Assembly (NCBI GenBank): GCA_037043015.1
Contig: CM073322.1
Span: 16,503,601-16,567,600 of the forward strand
Reading direction: 5' to 3'
DNA from: Bryum argenteum
Lineage: Eukaryota > Streptophyta > Bryopsida > Bryales > Bryaceae
Length of the DNA: 64,000 nt
The notes beneath the pieces were generated by a model. The model was not told the origin of the DNA, ran no database searches, and saw only the letters and a list, made by a program, of their open reading frames with translations. Made by a program: the position numbers and the translations under genes. Position 1 is the first letter of the stretch; each line of letters starts with the position of its first letter. Positions 1-12,239 of this stretch are shown here, one piece after another.

Positions 1-46
1 CTTCAAAGTTTAAATCTTCCATTCGATAAGCTTAGCAACGGCTCTT

Positions 47-136
<90 letters not shown>
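47..136. repeat. (GATA)n microsatellite
   Basis: About 22 uninterrupted GATA units. The array sits exactly at the end of a dispersed repeat whose other copies (25.7, 44.2 and 61.5 kb) have a short GATA/TATC run or none at the same point. It is therefore best read as the expanded tail of that repeat, not an independent microsatellite. Confidence 0.95.
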
Positions 137-137
<1 letters not shown>

Positions 138-485
138 GAATAAGAACTCCAATCTTCAATTGAAGATTGGCGTGAATACAGTGTCTGTTCGTAATGTCAT
201 TACCTCGATGGCCACAGGACAAAGAGGTAAAAGAACAAAACTACTCACCCCTCTCGGGAATAGACACTAACGACACACGTGGCAGAGGCTAGACTAAGTC
301 TAGGGTAACCTACATAAAACGGTTTGTGGTGGGGGTTGTTTAGGAGGTATGAATGCTTAAATGTGGTTTTAGGAATTTCGTGGTCACCAAGCCGTGCAGT
401 CCTAGGGTGGTTGAAGTATGGGACGTTTGTAGTCGTGCTGGTCCGAGTTCGAATCTTGTCGGGCTCGTTGGAGCAGTATGCATGG
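47..485 (-). mobile_element. SINE-like repeat, copy A, with GATA/TATC tail
   Basis: From about 137 to 485 the sequence aligns by eye with 61525-61865. Shared blocks include AGAACTCCA, GTTCGTAATG, GATGGCCACA and CGTTTGTAGTCGTGCTGGTC. The distal block (about 383-460) contains a tRNA-like module: TGGTTGAAG resembles an A box and GAGTTCGAATC a B box. The simple-repeat end (TATC on the minus strand) suits the 3' tail of a SINE read on the minus strand, whereas the A/B boxes read best on the plus strand. Because the B box is nearly palindromic, orientation is not settled. No reading frame here looks protein-coding. Confidence 0.5.
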
Positions 486-1876
486 CTTGGGGCTGTCTGT
501 GAGTTTATAAGGCAGGATGAACTTGGTGTACGGCTCTTGACAAACCATTCGACTGTCAGATGGAGAAGAAACTCTCTTCCAGGATATGCATTTCAATCTT
601 GTATTTCTTCCCAGAGGTTGACAAAGCTCTTATACAGGAGAAAAAGAGCTCTACAAAATGTAATGTATATTTATTTCGATTGGGAAAACCTCTTTTCTAA
701 TGTGAGTGCAACTTATAACTTGGATTAATGAACTATGTCTAAGCTTGCGTTGGTAATCAAGGATGAATAATCATATTGGAGTTACCCATATGGGAATTAC
801 TCAACGTGATTACGGCTGGCTAAGTGTAACAGCCAAGATTCTATCATTAGCCCCATTGGAATTCAAAAGAAACAAGAAGATGTTCTTTCCAATTTTAGCC
901 GCTTCAAGGAGTCCACCAAAGTATAAGTCAAGTGAAAATCCTGTAGCTCTTTCTCTCTTTTAATACTATCTGAGAATTGCTCCAAGATTTTGTGTACAAG
1001 CGTATTTCCACCAATTCTATGACTGTGTTCTTCTACCGAGGCTCTATACCTTAGTGTTACTTGTAATTGTGTGACTTGCTCTTCTACCGAGGCTTGTATT
1101 ATCTTCTTTTCTGTTTTCTTTTATATTTCTTTAAATTACCTCCGGATTCTTCAAAGTACGAAAGCTCAACATTAAAAGTTCTTGTCAAACTAGCAAAATT
1201 ATATTCTATTGAACAGTATGAGGGATTTTAGAACGGTATGTTTCTCTAAATTTTTTGAAACAGATTAATGTATTGATACGTATTTCTTTATGTTTTAACC
1301 CCTAAATAATGTTCCAGGCTTTCATTAGCCTATGAACACAAATTTTGTAAAAAATGCCAAAAAAACATGTGACAGTAAGCTATTAAGATCTCAACTGTAC
1401 AATTTTAAAATACACTTAATACAAGTCATGTGGACTGAAATCTTAGTCATAAGGTCTTATAATCTGCAAGGTCATGTTATATTAACACTAAAAGTAAGGT
1501 TTGAAAATCTCATTGCTCCAATTATAGCCTTGCAATGGTAAAACAATTCCCCAAATTTACAAAGTAAAATGTCCAAAGTCAAGTCCCACAAACTAAACTA
1601 TGTCCCGCAAATGCTATGTCTTCTCCACATCTTGAACTCAAAAAAGTTTGTACTCTCTCTGTCTTTGAAATAGACCATGATTTGTCAAAAATGGTTTAAT
1701 TTCTTCAATGGTCTAAATTACTCATCGATATAGTTGGATATGTTTTGGATGGTTTGGATTACTCATTAATATCAAATCTTGGAATTTTTCTCAAACAAGT
1801 GTTTGAATCGAATCATGGTGTTTTTTAGAGACATAGGAAGTACAAAAAAAACAAACCAAACTTAGAATTAATTCAA
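486..1876. other. AT-rich intergenic sequence, no gene seen
   Basis: Only short chance frames. Around 1528 the phrase AGCCTTGCAATGGT recurs, a word shared with other dispersed copies (about 16504, 26764 and 46510), so part of this stretch is an old repeat copy. Confidence 0.6.
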
Positions 1877-2464
1877 CCCCTAAAAGTCCAAGCATGTTTT
1901 TGAGCCTTCAGAACCAAAATTTGTGGTTGTTGACCACTTTGTGCAAGTTGAGGTATGATTTAAGAATTTTAATTTATTTGGTATTTTAAACCATAATATC
2001 TTCAAGATGACTACTTGCACTACCACTATGATAAGTTTCAAGTGTTGGATCTTTACCATCTGTGAGATCATAATGTTCAAAGGTGATGTGCCAAGTTTTT
2101 TGCAAATGTTGAAGCTTGCTATTGTAAAATTTGGAGGCTGCCCTTGCAAAATTGTTAAGGGCTTGGCCTTGGATTTTCAGAATATTTAAGTACATTAACA
2201 TTGTAAAAATATTTCTTTAAAAAAAAAAAAAAAACATAAAAACATACAAAAAATTAAAAAAAAACAAAAAATTTACTTTTTTAAGCTCCCAATTTTGGCT
2301 CGCAACTCAAGAATTGTTCGAGAAGACTCAAAAATTGAAATCTAAGTTTGCAGTATACGGAGCAACCAATAAAATTCTTAGGTAGACATATTACTTTAAA
2401 ACCCCTTCATCTAAGCTAGCTGAAATTGCAAATAGCACGATATGCTTTCTTGGACTTTTATGGG
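1877..2464. mobile_element. TTAA-type (piggyBac-like) MITE, diverged copy
   Basis: The left end reads CCCCTAAAAGTCCAAG and the right end CTTGGACTTTTATGGG followed by TTAA; the two are inverted complements with one mismatch. The left flank is TCAA instead of TTAA, probably a mutated target duplication. Interior words such as GGAGGCTGCCCTTGCAAAAT are shared with the 923-bp element at 62.8 kb. It has no transposase of its own. Confidence 0.65.
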
Positions 2465-3490
2465 TTAATATAACATGTATTGTTCAGATTAAAAATGTGG
2501 ATGAATGAAATATAGTATTCAAGAACCATGTAAGTTTTGAGCATTTTCGATGTATAAACATCATTGCAAGTTCAGTATTATAATTCTTTGGATAAAGATT
2601 CCATTTGGAAAGTTGATGGGGTTTATCTTAAAATTATACCTAAGTAAAGAATAATTTGAAAAATTAGTTTCAATTTCACATTATTGAAATGCAATGGGAA
2701 AACTTAACTCTAGAACAAAAGTTTCCTTCAATAAATGACATGCCCTAACCTCTTAGTAACTCGGATCGGTTTACATTATTTAAACACCCAAAGTATAATT
2801 GAATCGATTATTGATTTATTTTAATAAATTTTTCCAAAAATAGAATTCAAATGAAGAAGTTATGGTTTCCCAAAATTTCAGCCCTCCATCCAAATTGTCA
2901 TTTTTCAACATCAAGTTAAGTTTGTATATTTGCTTCAAAGGATAGTTTTAAAAGAGTTAGGGAACTCATATTTTTTATGACATCTAAGTTTTATACAAAA
3001 CGATGTGACAGTATGATTCACAAATCAAATTCTTACATGTCATTTGGTTTTATGCCTTTAATTTATATATTAATTGTTTTCAATCCAATTTTGATTCTTG
3101 TACTTGACAAATCACATTCAAAGTAACTTTAAGTCAATGTTAGAGTAACTTTAAAACTAATATTTAGATAAAGTGGTAATGGAATACATTTTGAGAAATT
3201 ACAATGACTCTTGTGACATCTGAACTGTATATTAAACATGTATTTCGTTATAATGTGAATATTCAAATTCTCATTATAAAAAAATACTAAAATATCATAA
3301 TTTTTTATGCTATGGTTATAAACTATCTCAATTGTTAGTCAAGTTCAAGAGAATCACTTAAATCAGAGTTGATACCATTTTACCCTGTGCTGATTATGGG
3401 CAATAAAAGAAATAAAATAAAACTGAAAGAATTTACCGTTTTAGGCGTACAATTACATTGTAAGAGGTGGAGTATACGGGTTGTGATTAC
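2465..3490. other. AT-rich intergenic sequence, no gene seen
   Basis: No frame with family resemblance, no RNA gene and no clear terminal repeat was found here. Confidence 0.6.
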
Positions 3491-3499
3491 ACTTTATGA

Positions 3500-3690
3500 A
3501 CAAAAATTTACAAGGCTAGACCAACTGCCCGCGTGGTAAAGGACAAGCTCGGTCGCTAGAGCCGCAATCCAGCCGACAACAATCGGAAGCATACGGTACC
3601 TATTAATAGCTGGTTGGGCCGGGCGCCCCCATGCTGATGTGCAAGGGCCATGAATGTGTCTTATCAACTTAGTATGAACACAAGTCAAGT
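3500..3690. other. GC-richer island with weak tRNA/SINE-like features
   Basis: A segment richer in G+C than its surroundings. The words GCGTGGTAAAGGAC and GAGCCGCAATCCAGCC loosely resemble A- and B-box positions of a tRNA-derived SINE. No clover-leaf can be drawn convincingly and no second copy was found in the window, so this is a weak call. It adjoins the hairpin that follows. Confidence 0.2.
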
Positions 3691-3693
3691 AAC

Positions 3694-3789
3694 AAAGCAC
3701 ACCATCACTTGTACGTAAACAACTTTATAATGGAGGATTACATGATCCTCCACTATAAAGTTGTTGACGTACAAGCGATGGTGTGTTTT
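3694..3789. repeat. Long near-perfect hairpin (45-bp arms, 6-nt loop)
   Basis: Arm 3694-3738 and arm 3745-3789 are reverse complements at 41 of 45 positions, separated by TACATG. A transcript would form a nearly uninterrupted RNA duplex of about 45 bp. It could be a fold-back MITE remnant or a precursor-like small RNA locus. The sequence alone cannot distinguish these. Confidence 0.85.
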
Positions 3790-4760
3790 ATTCATACAAT
3801 GGCCTTAGGGGCCTTCACCTTACTACATGTTGTAAATTCTTGATCATGGAAGATAAGTATGTAATAGAATGTAGGATTTGTGTTGTGAACTTGCCAAGAT
3901 ATAATAAGCTCGGTTACGTTTCGAGAATATTAAAGAAAACTATTTCTTTATATACAAAAGAAAATCTAAACGAATGAAAAATAGTCTTCCACTCTTGTTG
4001 TAGGGCACTAGTATTTAAAGATAGGACTATGACTAATCTCTAATTCCTAAAAGACAACACATGTCACAAATGAGCAATATGGATTTGTCTACTCCTCTCG
4101 ACAAGTTATATCATATGTCAAGTTCCATCAAAATAATGACGGGGTTGGGATCATTTTGTGAACATAGAAGTGGCCTAATTCCCTTGAAATATTCCAAGTG
4201 GTGACCCATGAAAAATAAATCTAAGTAGTTACTTACAAAAAAATCACACAACTTTTAATTCCTACTTATAAACCATAATGACTATTAATTAACTCAATAA
4301 TCATATTAGTAACACAATCTCTACAGATGCAACATGCTTGATGGTGTGAGGAAGTGATCATGTTGAACAGACAATAAAATAAAATTGTTGCCAGTTAGAA
4401 AAAATATGGTAAACTAGCTAAGCTGAAATTCCAAATATCTTCATGTAATGATCATGAAGACAATTATGGGAACATGGCTGATGGAAGCCCAAAAGAGTTA
4501 TTTGACATTTAAAATTTTTTTACAGTGTCATACAGAAAATTACAACTAAAAGCAAAGATAAACTTTGTGCATTGTGATTTGGAGTAATAAGCTAACTCTT
4601 CACTATTTGTAAATGGCAATTGGAGCCAAGAGTGAAAATACAATTTATAGATCCTCGTGTACAACGCCAAGTTGACTCACCCCACTTAAAGTTATGTTGG
4701 TTTGGTTGTTTTGTAAACTCACCATTAGAGCTCACGGTGGAGATAGAATTCACGCATTGT
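3790..4760. other. AT-rich intergenic sequence, no gene seen
   Basis: Nothing recognisable on either strand. Confidence 0.6.
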
Positions 4761-4764
4761 GATG

Positions 4765-4895
4765 TACAATGCCACCGTCCACCACCAACCTCCCACCGCC
4801 CACGACCGACCGCTTATACCCACCATCAACCTCCCATGACCGCCTACCGCCCACCAACGACCACCTACCCACCACCGCCCACAAGTTACACAAAA
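4765..4895. repeat. CCACC/CCGCC-rich imperfect short tandem repeats
   Basis: A strongly pyrimidine/C-biased run of irregular units such as CCACCAACCTCCCACCGCC. It opens proline- and threonine-rich frames in one direction and glycine/tryptophan/valine-rich frames in the other. These are products of composition, not genes. Confidence 0.7.
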
Positions 4896-7378
4896 TTGAT
4901 TGTTTGTATATGACAATTGAAGTTGGCGGTGGAGATAAAATTTGTTGACTCACCCATTGTCCACTAGTTACACTCTTCTATAATTTTTTGTGGACAACGA
5001 TTTGAGACAACACTAAAGCTAGATACATGCATTTGGGTGTAACAAAGCAAGTTATCCCTCCTACTGCAACCAGTATTTGTACTTTCTCAAAAAGCAATTG
5101 CCACTGACAAGAAGTTATTAGTGCCAACTTAGCAAACATCAAGCATTTCAATTGGAGATGAAGAGATGCAAGTTCCAACATCAATAATCTCTACATGTCA
5201 TGTCCAAAAGAATCAATAGATTTTTCAAATGCAGGTGTTGTCATTAAGAAGATATTGGGTTTGAAAAAAGAAATTGACATGTTTGTATCAATGAAATCCA
5301 ATATAACATAACAAGATTTTTTTGTTTGCAAAATCTTATCTCTCAAGTGTTGGTAACTTGGTTTTACAAACGCAAAAAACAAGCTAATTGGAAAAGTTAG
5401 TAACAGTTTATCAATTTCTTCTTTCTTTCTTATTGCACTTTACATATGTGATCGAATACTACAAGATTGGTGAATTAAATCTTAGGAGAAAAAGAAACTA
5501 AAATCAAATAAGTTAGACTTCAATAGTACTTAACCCTTGATAGTTTCTCAAAAGCCAAAATAACACTTTGTTGTTACAAGGCAACCTAGATGAAGAGTCA
5601 AACTTTAAGGCTATAATTTGGCGCGGGTCTAGTATTACATGTTTGGTGGATTTTCATAGTAAAATTTCAAATATTGAGCTTTTAGAGTACTTTTAAAAAA
5701 AAGGCCCAACTCAGGTAAAAATTTCTTTTTTATCACTAATGTTTTTTCAACTACTACTCTAACAACATGTACTTAACTAGATTTTTTGATAAACCAAGTT
5801 GAACTTTTTATAAATCTCACAAGATCAACCCCCAAAATCTACGAAAGCAAGACTATTTTGAAGATAATTTTTACATTATGCAAATTAAGGTAATTATGTT
5901 GAAATCCACTTAGTAAAAAGGTAATAGGAGTGATTACCAAAGCTCTAGAAAGATTCTAGTTTCAACCCTAACATCTAATGTACCCAAAAGCTATAGATTA
6001 AACACCCTTATTGATTTTCCTTCATTAAGAACTTCAACTCTTTTTCAAAAAGGCTCCAAAAAAATATGATTCTACCATCATGAGCCTTCCATATACTTTG
6101 CACATTCCCCTAAAAACTATATCATTCCCCAATTCTGTTAAAATGGCGTTATGCCGCTAAAATGGCACACCTCAACTTTCTGAAGTGCAGTCTAAAAACC
6201 ATGTGATAAAACAGAATTGGCGTTGAAGGGTTAAGTTATTGAAGAAAACAATCGAAATCTGCATGGTTTACTTGGAGCGTGAATTCCGTGAGCTGCCCGT
6301 TGGGACTTGGAATAGTAGTAGTTGGCACCACCGACACCATCGATCAGGTTCGAGTGTAGTACCGACAGCTTGCAGTAAGTTGCATTGTTTGCGTGTCGAG
6401 GGAGGGGCGACTTCCGGCGACTTCCGGCGCTGACTTGTTGCTATTCTCGGCTCATTTATCAAATAAAAGTTGTACAGTATGCAAATTCATGCGTACCTTG
6501 CCTTGTGGTGACCGTTGTATGCATGCCATTTCGTCCCTTTCTAGACGTTATGGATGCACAGATTCAATTCTGATTTGACTCGGCAGGTTTAGACGGGCAG
6601 CCACAAATATTCGTGCCTACCACCCTTTCACTTTCTACTCAATTCACTCAAATGTAGCTTACAAAATTTTGGGATACTTGTAATTTTCTAGCAACATTTC
6701 TAGTAGTCGCACCTCTCCTCAACTTCTCTAGAGTAGCTTCTTCTACTTGCTTTCTACTAGCAGGAGAGAGATCTTAATGAAACCGATTTGCTTTATTTGC
6801 ATACTTGATGAGCACTTAATGGACAGACATTATAAATGTGAAGGCCAAGAACATGCTCACCCAAAAAATCAGACCACTTATAAATGTCATACTTGTAGCA
6901 TTTATTGCTTGATCCAAGTGTGAGTATAAGTGAGTTGTGGAGCTTATTTACTTTCATTTGGATCTTTCTCAAAGTTATTTGCACTGGTGGACTTGTAATT
7001 TGGTAATCACATCATTTACATGCATGCATACTTGAGCCGTCGACTTATCTATTGATTAGTACTTTCGTGAAATAAAAAAATTGTAATGAAATCAAGAGAC
7101 AACCTCTAGGCCATGAATTGGCCTTTCATTCTTGTATCTCTCAACTTTAGGAGCAAGGGTCGTGTCATAACTTGTCCCCCACCCAATTTGTTATAATTTC
7201 AGTAAATTGGCTTTGACTCCCGTGTAAAGCCCTTCATGCCAATTTCAAAAAATAAAACAATCACAAGAGAAGATTTTGCCATGTATTCGGCTCATTAATG
7301 ACTTAGCTCGTCGTGTAAAGCTGCCCCAATTGTGCTTGAGGAGAATGCCGGACAGTTTCTGTGGAATCAAAATCTGCT
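4896..7378. other. Intergenic sequence, no gene seen
   Basis: Mostly AT-rich with no recognised family. Around 7200-7226 a short segment, read on the minus strand (GCTTTACACGGGAGTCAAAG), resembles the end of the small inverted-repeat elements at 37.0 and 46.2 kb, but no partner end was found. Confidence 0.5.
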
Positions 7379-7432
7379 GAATGTTGTTCGTTTCTGGGTG
7401 TAGGTGAATGTTGTTCGTTTCTGGGTGTAGGT
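7379..7432. repeat. 27-bp tandem duplication (2 copies)
   Basis: Two identical 27-bp units lie directly side by side, each starting GAATGTTGTTCG and ending GTGTAGGT. The duplication lies about 400 bp upstream of the glucanase start codon. Confidence 0.95.
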
Positions 7433-7831
7433 GGGGAGCTTGCTCTACCGTTGTCATCTTGTGAGGTGCTGGTGAAAGAGACGATCGAGCTCGCATGAAA
7501 TGCGGAGACAAGAAGCTAAAATAAGGATTCCACAGGAATGGACGCCGCGACAACGTCTTCATCGCCAACGGCAGTCCGTTGCCACCGCTGACTTCACCTC
7601 CGCCCCGATTGGTCATATACTCTCGCCCGTCTCAGCTCCATAACATCTTTCGCTCTCGATCACAATTCACCAATCACATTGCCTGTCAATTGCATTTTCG
7701 ACATACTCAGCTAGAATCATAAACTTTGCTTGCTCGCATGTGGTCACGTCCAGTAGATTTGTAGACACGCTTGGGATCCTTTCCGTTTTTGCTTTCTCTG
7801 AATTGTCCAGAGTGGGATTGTTTGGATTGAG
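7433..7831 (+). promoter_or_regulatory. Presumed promoter and 5' leader of the GH17 glucanase gene
   Basis: Gene-proximal DNA leading to the ATG at 7832, with mixed composition instead of the AT-rich background. No convincing TATA box or transcription start could be fixed, so only the location relative to the gene supports this call. Confidence 0.35.
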
Positions 7832-9824
7832 ATGGCGGGGGGATGGTTTTTCCTAGGAATGCTGCTATGTTTCATGAGCGTGCAATCAGCGAGTGGTCTT
7901 GGAGTGAACTGGGGCACCATTTCGCTGAATCCGTTGCCGCCTACGAATGTTGCGAGGTTGCTGGTTGCCAACGGCATCAAGAAAGTGAAGTTCTTCGACG
8001 CAGCATACGATGCGGTGAGTTCGTTGGCAGGGACGGGCATCGAGGTCATGGTCGCCGCGCCGAATGAAATGCTGAAATCCCTTGCCGTTGACCCTGACTT
8101 CGCCAAGAAGTGGGTGAAGCAGAATGTCACAGGCTTCCCTTCTGTCGATATCAAGTACGCCCTGACCCTGACATGCTCCTTCACAGTGCCGGATACAAAT
8201 TCAGTCTGTTAGGTCCCTAAACGTCACTCCAGAGAAATTTGGGTGTACTGGTCTCATGATGCAGCCAGGCTTTCCATTTTGTTCAATCTTGAATCCATGA
8301 GATCCGTTATGTCCAATTGTGCGTACTACCTCCTATGAACATGATTTGGAAGTGTGACAAGTTCGCGGCAAGGAATCCTTAGAGGATACTCATGTCGAAT
8401 AACATAATATCAATGTTCACTCTGATTCTGTTCCGACGTTCGCATCTCCACTAACTCGTGCACAAATTTCTTGTGATTCGGTGTTTGCTACCTCTGAGAT
8501 TGGCGGATCTTTTGAGCCGTAATATTGTGCGAAACTGTGGAATGTCTAACAATTCTGCTTTGTCGATGGCAATAATGAATGTGCTTCGAGAGTAGTACAT
8601 GTAGGGTAGATCGGAGTGCGCATTCGACTCGATGTCTAATTGTGACAGGCGGTTAATCGAATGCTGTGGTGCAGATGGGTTGCGGTGGGGAATGAGCCAT
8701 TTTTACAGGGCTACAACGGATCATACGTAAACACAACGCTACCGGCTCTGCGAAACATGGTCGCGGCGCTAGCGGAGGCGGGTTTGGGGAGCTCCGTGAA
8801 GGCACTCATCCCGTTCAATGCCGACGTTCTGGACGGTGCAGCACTGCCTTCCGCAACGCGGTTCAAGGCGGAGTATCGCAGCCAAATCCTGCCCATGTTG
8901 CAGATCTTCAACAACACGGGCGTGCCTTTCTGCGTGAACCTGTATCCGTTCATCAGCAAGTACCAAGATCCGGATTTCCCATTAGACTACGCGTTCTTTG
9001 GTGGGACTTCCTCTACTCTGATCGATGGACCGCTTACTTACACGAATGCGCTCGATGCGAGCTTGGATGCGTTGGCTTCAGCTCTCGCAGCAGAAGGGTT
9101 CCCGAACATGCCGATTGTGCTGGGTGAGATAGGTTGGCCTACGGATGGAAACCTGTACGCTACGCCCGCACTGGCCGGGAAGTACAATCAGCAGTTGATA
9201 AACCACTTGCAAAGCAATGTGGGAACTCCGCTGCGCCCCAACACCTTCTTCGAGTTTTACTTGTTCGGCCTCTTGGACGAGAACATGAAAAGTATTCTGC
9301 CCGGACCGTTCGAGCGCCACTGGGGTGTGTTTTACTACGACGGCGTTGCGAAGTACGAGCTGAACCTTGCGGGTGGCACCAGTGGCCCTGCGCAGCCGAT
9401 TCAGAACGCGGAGTTTCCACCATACATGCCTGCGCAGTTCTGCGTGTTGAACGAGCTCGCAGACCAGACTAATTTGACCCAGAACGTGAACTTCGCGTGC
9501 TCACGCGCAGATTGCACCGCACTCTACCCGAACTCGTCGTGTGGAAGCCTGACGCCAGCGCAGAGCGCCTCGTACGCGTTCAACACGTACTACCAATTTC
9601 AGAACCAGGATCCCACGGCTTGCAACTTCCAAGGCCTGGCCCGGGTCACGAAAGAGAATCCTTCTATAGGGAACTGCCGCTTCATCGTGGGGCTGGTGAA
9701 GTGGTCGCCCTCGAAGAAGATCAACCAGGATTCGGGCCGACAGGACTCGAGCTCTGTCCATCACGCCCCGACTCGCGCTCTAATTCTCTTTGGGCTCTTG
9801 TTGAGTATTCTTCTCTTACACTAG
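7832..9824 (+). CDS. GPI-anchored glucan endo-1,3-beta-glucosidase (GH17 + X8/CBM43)
   Basis: Hydrolyses 1,3-beta-glucan (callose-type polymer) at the cell surface or wall, by family knowledge. Exons are 7832-8154 and 8675-9824. The donor AA|GTACGC and acceptor GCAG|A rebuild a lysine codon and join the conserved motif KWVAVGNEPF. The product is 490 residues, normal for the family. An N-terminal signal peptide (about 1-27) precedes LGVNWGTISLNPLPP. The GH17 acid/base is E115 in VGNEP and the nucleophile E259 in VLGEIGWPTDG. The X8 domain starts at C364 and shows the expected cysteines and SYAFNTYYQ. The tail is Ser-rich and then hydrophobic (ALILFGLLLSILLLH), typical of GPI addition. It resembles the Arabidopsis E13B5/E13B6 clade. 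No break is visible. The 520-bp intron is the only part not directly supported by coding signal. Confidence 0.95.
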
Positions 9825-11323
9825 GCTGTGCAGAGGAGCTAGCATTGTACATATAGAGGTGGATTGCAGGTGTACGAACAATAAGAAAGAGTGTTCTGGT
9901 AGCATGGGTGCTCATTTTTCGTTGCCAGGCATATGAAGCTGTGAGGTACAACGTGATGTTGAACTCCCAATAAGAGGAAGATAAGTAGGAGTAAGAGCAT
10001 TGGACAGGCTAGCTATGGAACTGTCCGCGATGCAATTGCACACAAGTGGTGAATTCTCGCGCTCTAGTTCAGTTTTGCTGTACATCAATCTGATGAGTTT
10101 TCGAAACTACATCAATACTGATCGGATGAAGCTGGAATGGTTGGTTTAGGAAACATCGATATGCTTCAGGCTTCTGTAAATGCATGCGACTTTGAACTTA
10201 AAATTAATGGTATAAATCCTGTTTTACAAATCTAAGACATGATGCTCGTTTTTTTATGATATGTCAAGAAACACTTAAATGAAAAGCCAGTTTGTTATGG
10301 AACTCTTGCGGTAGTGACGGAAATTATAAGCTTGCTATTGTTTGTTAGAGTATCGATCTTTCCGATTGATGGGATTTTAAAATTATCATATGGAATTGTC
10401 ACATTAATGCTAAAACTGGAAACTTTTAAGGTGTAGATTCAAATGAAAAGGATCAAAATAGCATGTGCTAACATTATAGATCAAGTGTTACGACCAAAAA
10501 AAATTCGAATTATTTACCTGGACAAGATATCGCCTCTGCTATCACCATAGTATTATTGTGTGCTGTTCGAATAAATCTTTTGTACCTACAGTAATTACAG
10601 TAAAAGCTTTTTGACATAGCACGCCCAATTTTGTTCCATTTCATGAGTTTTGTTTATGTTTGTTGATTTGATTCATTTGATGCAAATTGAGTGACTGTAT
10701 CAATTATCTATATTTAATGTTGAGTGCCAACTTTATTCTTAAAATTGTTCTTCAAATACATGTTTTACTTTATGGATTGCTTGTTTTTATTTCATTTGGA
10801 ATACTTGTTATATACATGAGATTGTAAGTTAGATAGGTTTACTTTGTTGATATCAATGTAAAACATTTTCTACTAGTTATTTTCAAAATCAATTCCAATA
10901 GATTAGTTGCATGCATGATTTAGTTTCTTATAATTGACTACAGGTACGTCTGTTGGGATTTTGCTAACCTCAAGCATCAACGTTGAAGTTTAGCCATGTA
11001 TTGACGCTAAAACGGAGTTCAAATATACTAGATCTCTTTTTCCTTTTTGGTTTATAATACTTGATTGTGTGTTTTGGCTACACATCAAAGAACCATGACA
11101 AACATGCTACTTAGAGTTGGAGGTTCTAGAGAGTTTTTAAACTCACTGATGCTTTTCCATCCACCCCTACTCCCGTTTATCAAGTAAATCATATGCAAAA
11201 AGTATTAAAATTTTGAAAGATGTTGTGTATGAAATATATGCTAGGGTGGAATATAATAAACAACAAAAAAGAGTATTTTGTAAAACATATAGAAAGGGTG
11301 CTGATAAACTTGTATTTAAACCG
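9825..11323. other. 3' flank of glucanase gene and AT-rich intergenic sequence
   Basis: The glucanase 3' untranslated region must begin here; an AATAAG-type signal lies near 9880. Beyond about 10.1 kb it is AT-rich with no recognised gene or repeat. Confidence 0.5.
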
Positions 11324-12030
11324 GAAAGTTCAACCAATCTCAAGGTTTCAGCCTTACATATCACTCTAAGAGCCAAAAACACATAATATTATCATGGGCT
11401 AAGGATGGTGGAAAGAAAGCTATAGAAAAATGTGTAGCCCAAGCCAATAGAGTATGTGATGAGTTTATATTGTCTTTGTTTAAAGTTGTTTACTTTTTGG
11501 GTAAGGAGTCGATTCCAAGTCACAAATTTCCATCATTGAGTGAACTTCTTGTTTTCTGTAAGACACAAATAACTGAAAAATTGTATCATGATGAGAAGAA
11601 TTGTGTAGAGATGACATCCGTGATATCTAGTATAATTCAAAGACAATTTTTATATAAAATTAGAGACTGCAGGCTTTTTGGGATTATGATTGATGAGAGC
11701 ATGGATATTGCAACTTTGAGCCATCTTATTGTTTTTCCCAATTTTTTAGAAGGTGGTATAATCGAGACTTGTATTCTTGGCTTGTGAAGGATTGTTGATA
11801 GTCAAAAGAATCATAGTCAATCATATTTCACCAATTACTTTCGGCTTTAAAGACTTGGGCGTTGGGCACGAGAAAATGGTTCAAATGGTGCATCTAATAT
11901 GGTAGGAACAAAAAGTAGAGTAGCCGCCCTACCCAGAAAGGTATACTTGTTTCTAACCTCTACTAATTGTGTTGCTCATAGAAAAAAATTGGCCCCTTTA
12001 GAAGCTTTTAAAAGAGAAAGTTGAAAACAA
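11324..12030 (+). pseudogene. hAT-superfamily transposase, N-terminal/central fragment
   Basis: An open frame runs from about 11324 to 11787 without a start codon and reads in part SKSQKHIILSWAKDGG, then LFGIMIDESMDIATLSHLIVF. This is the catalytic-core block seen in hAT transposases of the DUF4371/ZNF862 type; the aspartate of MIDES is the expected first catalytic residue. After a stop and frame changes, 11860-12020 still yields NGASNMVGTKS and NCVAHRKKLAPLEA-like peptides, matching the next conserved hAT blocks. Further pieces of the same protein lie at 14290-14580 and 15525-15700. The gene is dead: no ATG, several stops, and interrupted by younger insertions. Confidence 0.75.
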
Positions 12031-12239
12031 TAGTCTTTTGATGTTGAACTTTATACATAAAAGAATAAAGTCTCTCTGTCCTTGGTGATCCATACATCCA
12101 TGGTCATGGTCATAATCATTTGGTCACGTATACACGCCATGAAGAGTTTCAAAGATTTTAAAGAGTTTCTGTGAATGGAATTTGTTTGTTGTTAAGAGTT
12201 TAAAGATCCCAATTATATAACAAGGAGTCAAAGGACAAG

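Noticed and set aside
324-728. 134-residue plus-strand frame
   Set aside because: Overlaps the SINE-like repeat and its flank; copy D at 61.5 kb does not preserve the frame.
4620-4913. Proline/threonine-rich frame
   Set aside because: Arises from the CCACC-rich low-complexity tract; no start context and no family resemblance.
5083-5110. Half-match AGCAATTGCCACTG to the palindrome
   Set aside because: The left arm is absent and the match is short enough to be chance.
11470-11787. Independent 105-residue gene
   Set aside because: It is the inner part of a longer open hAT transposase fragment without a start codon.
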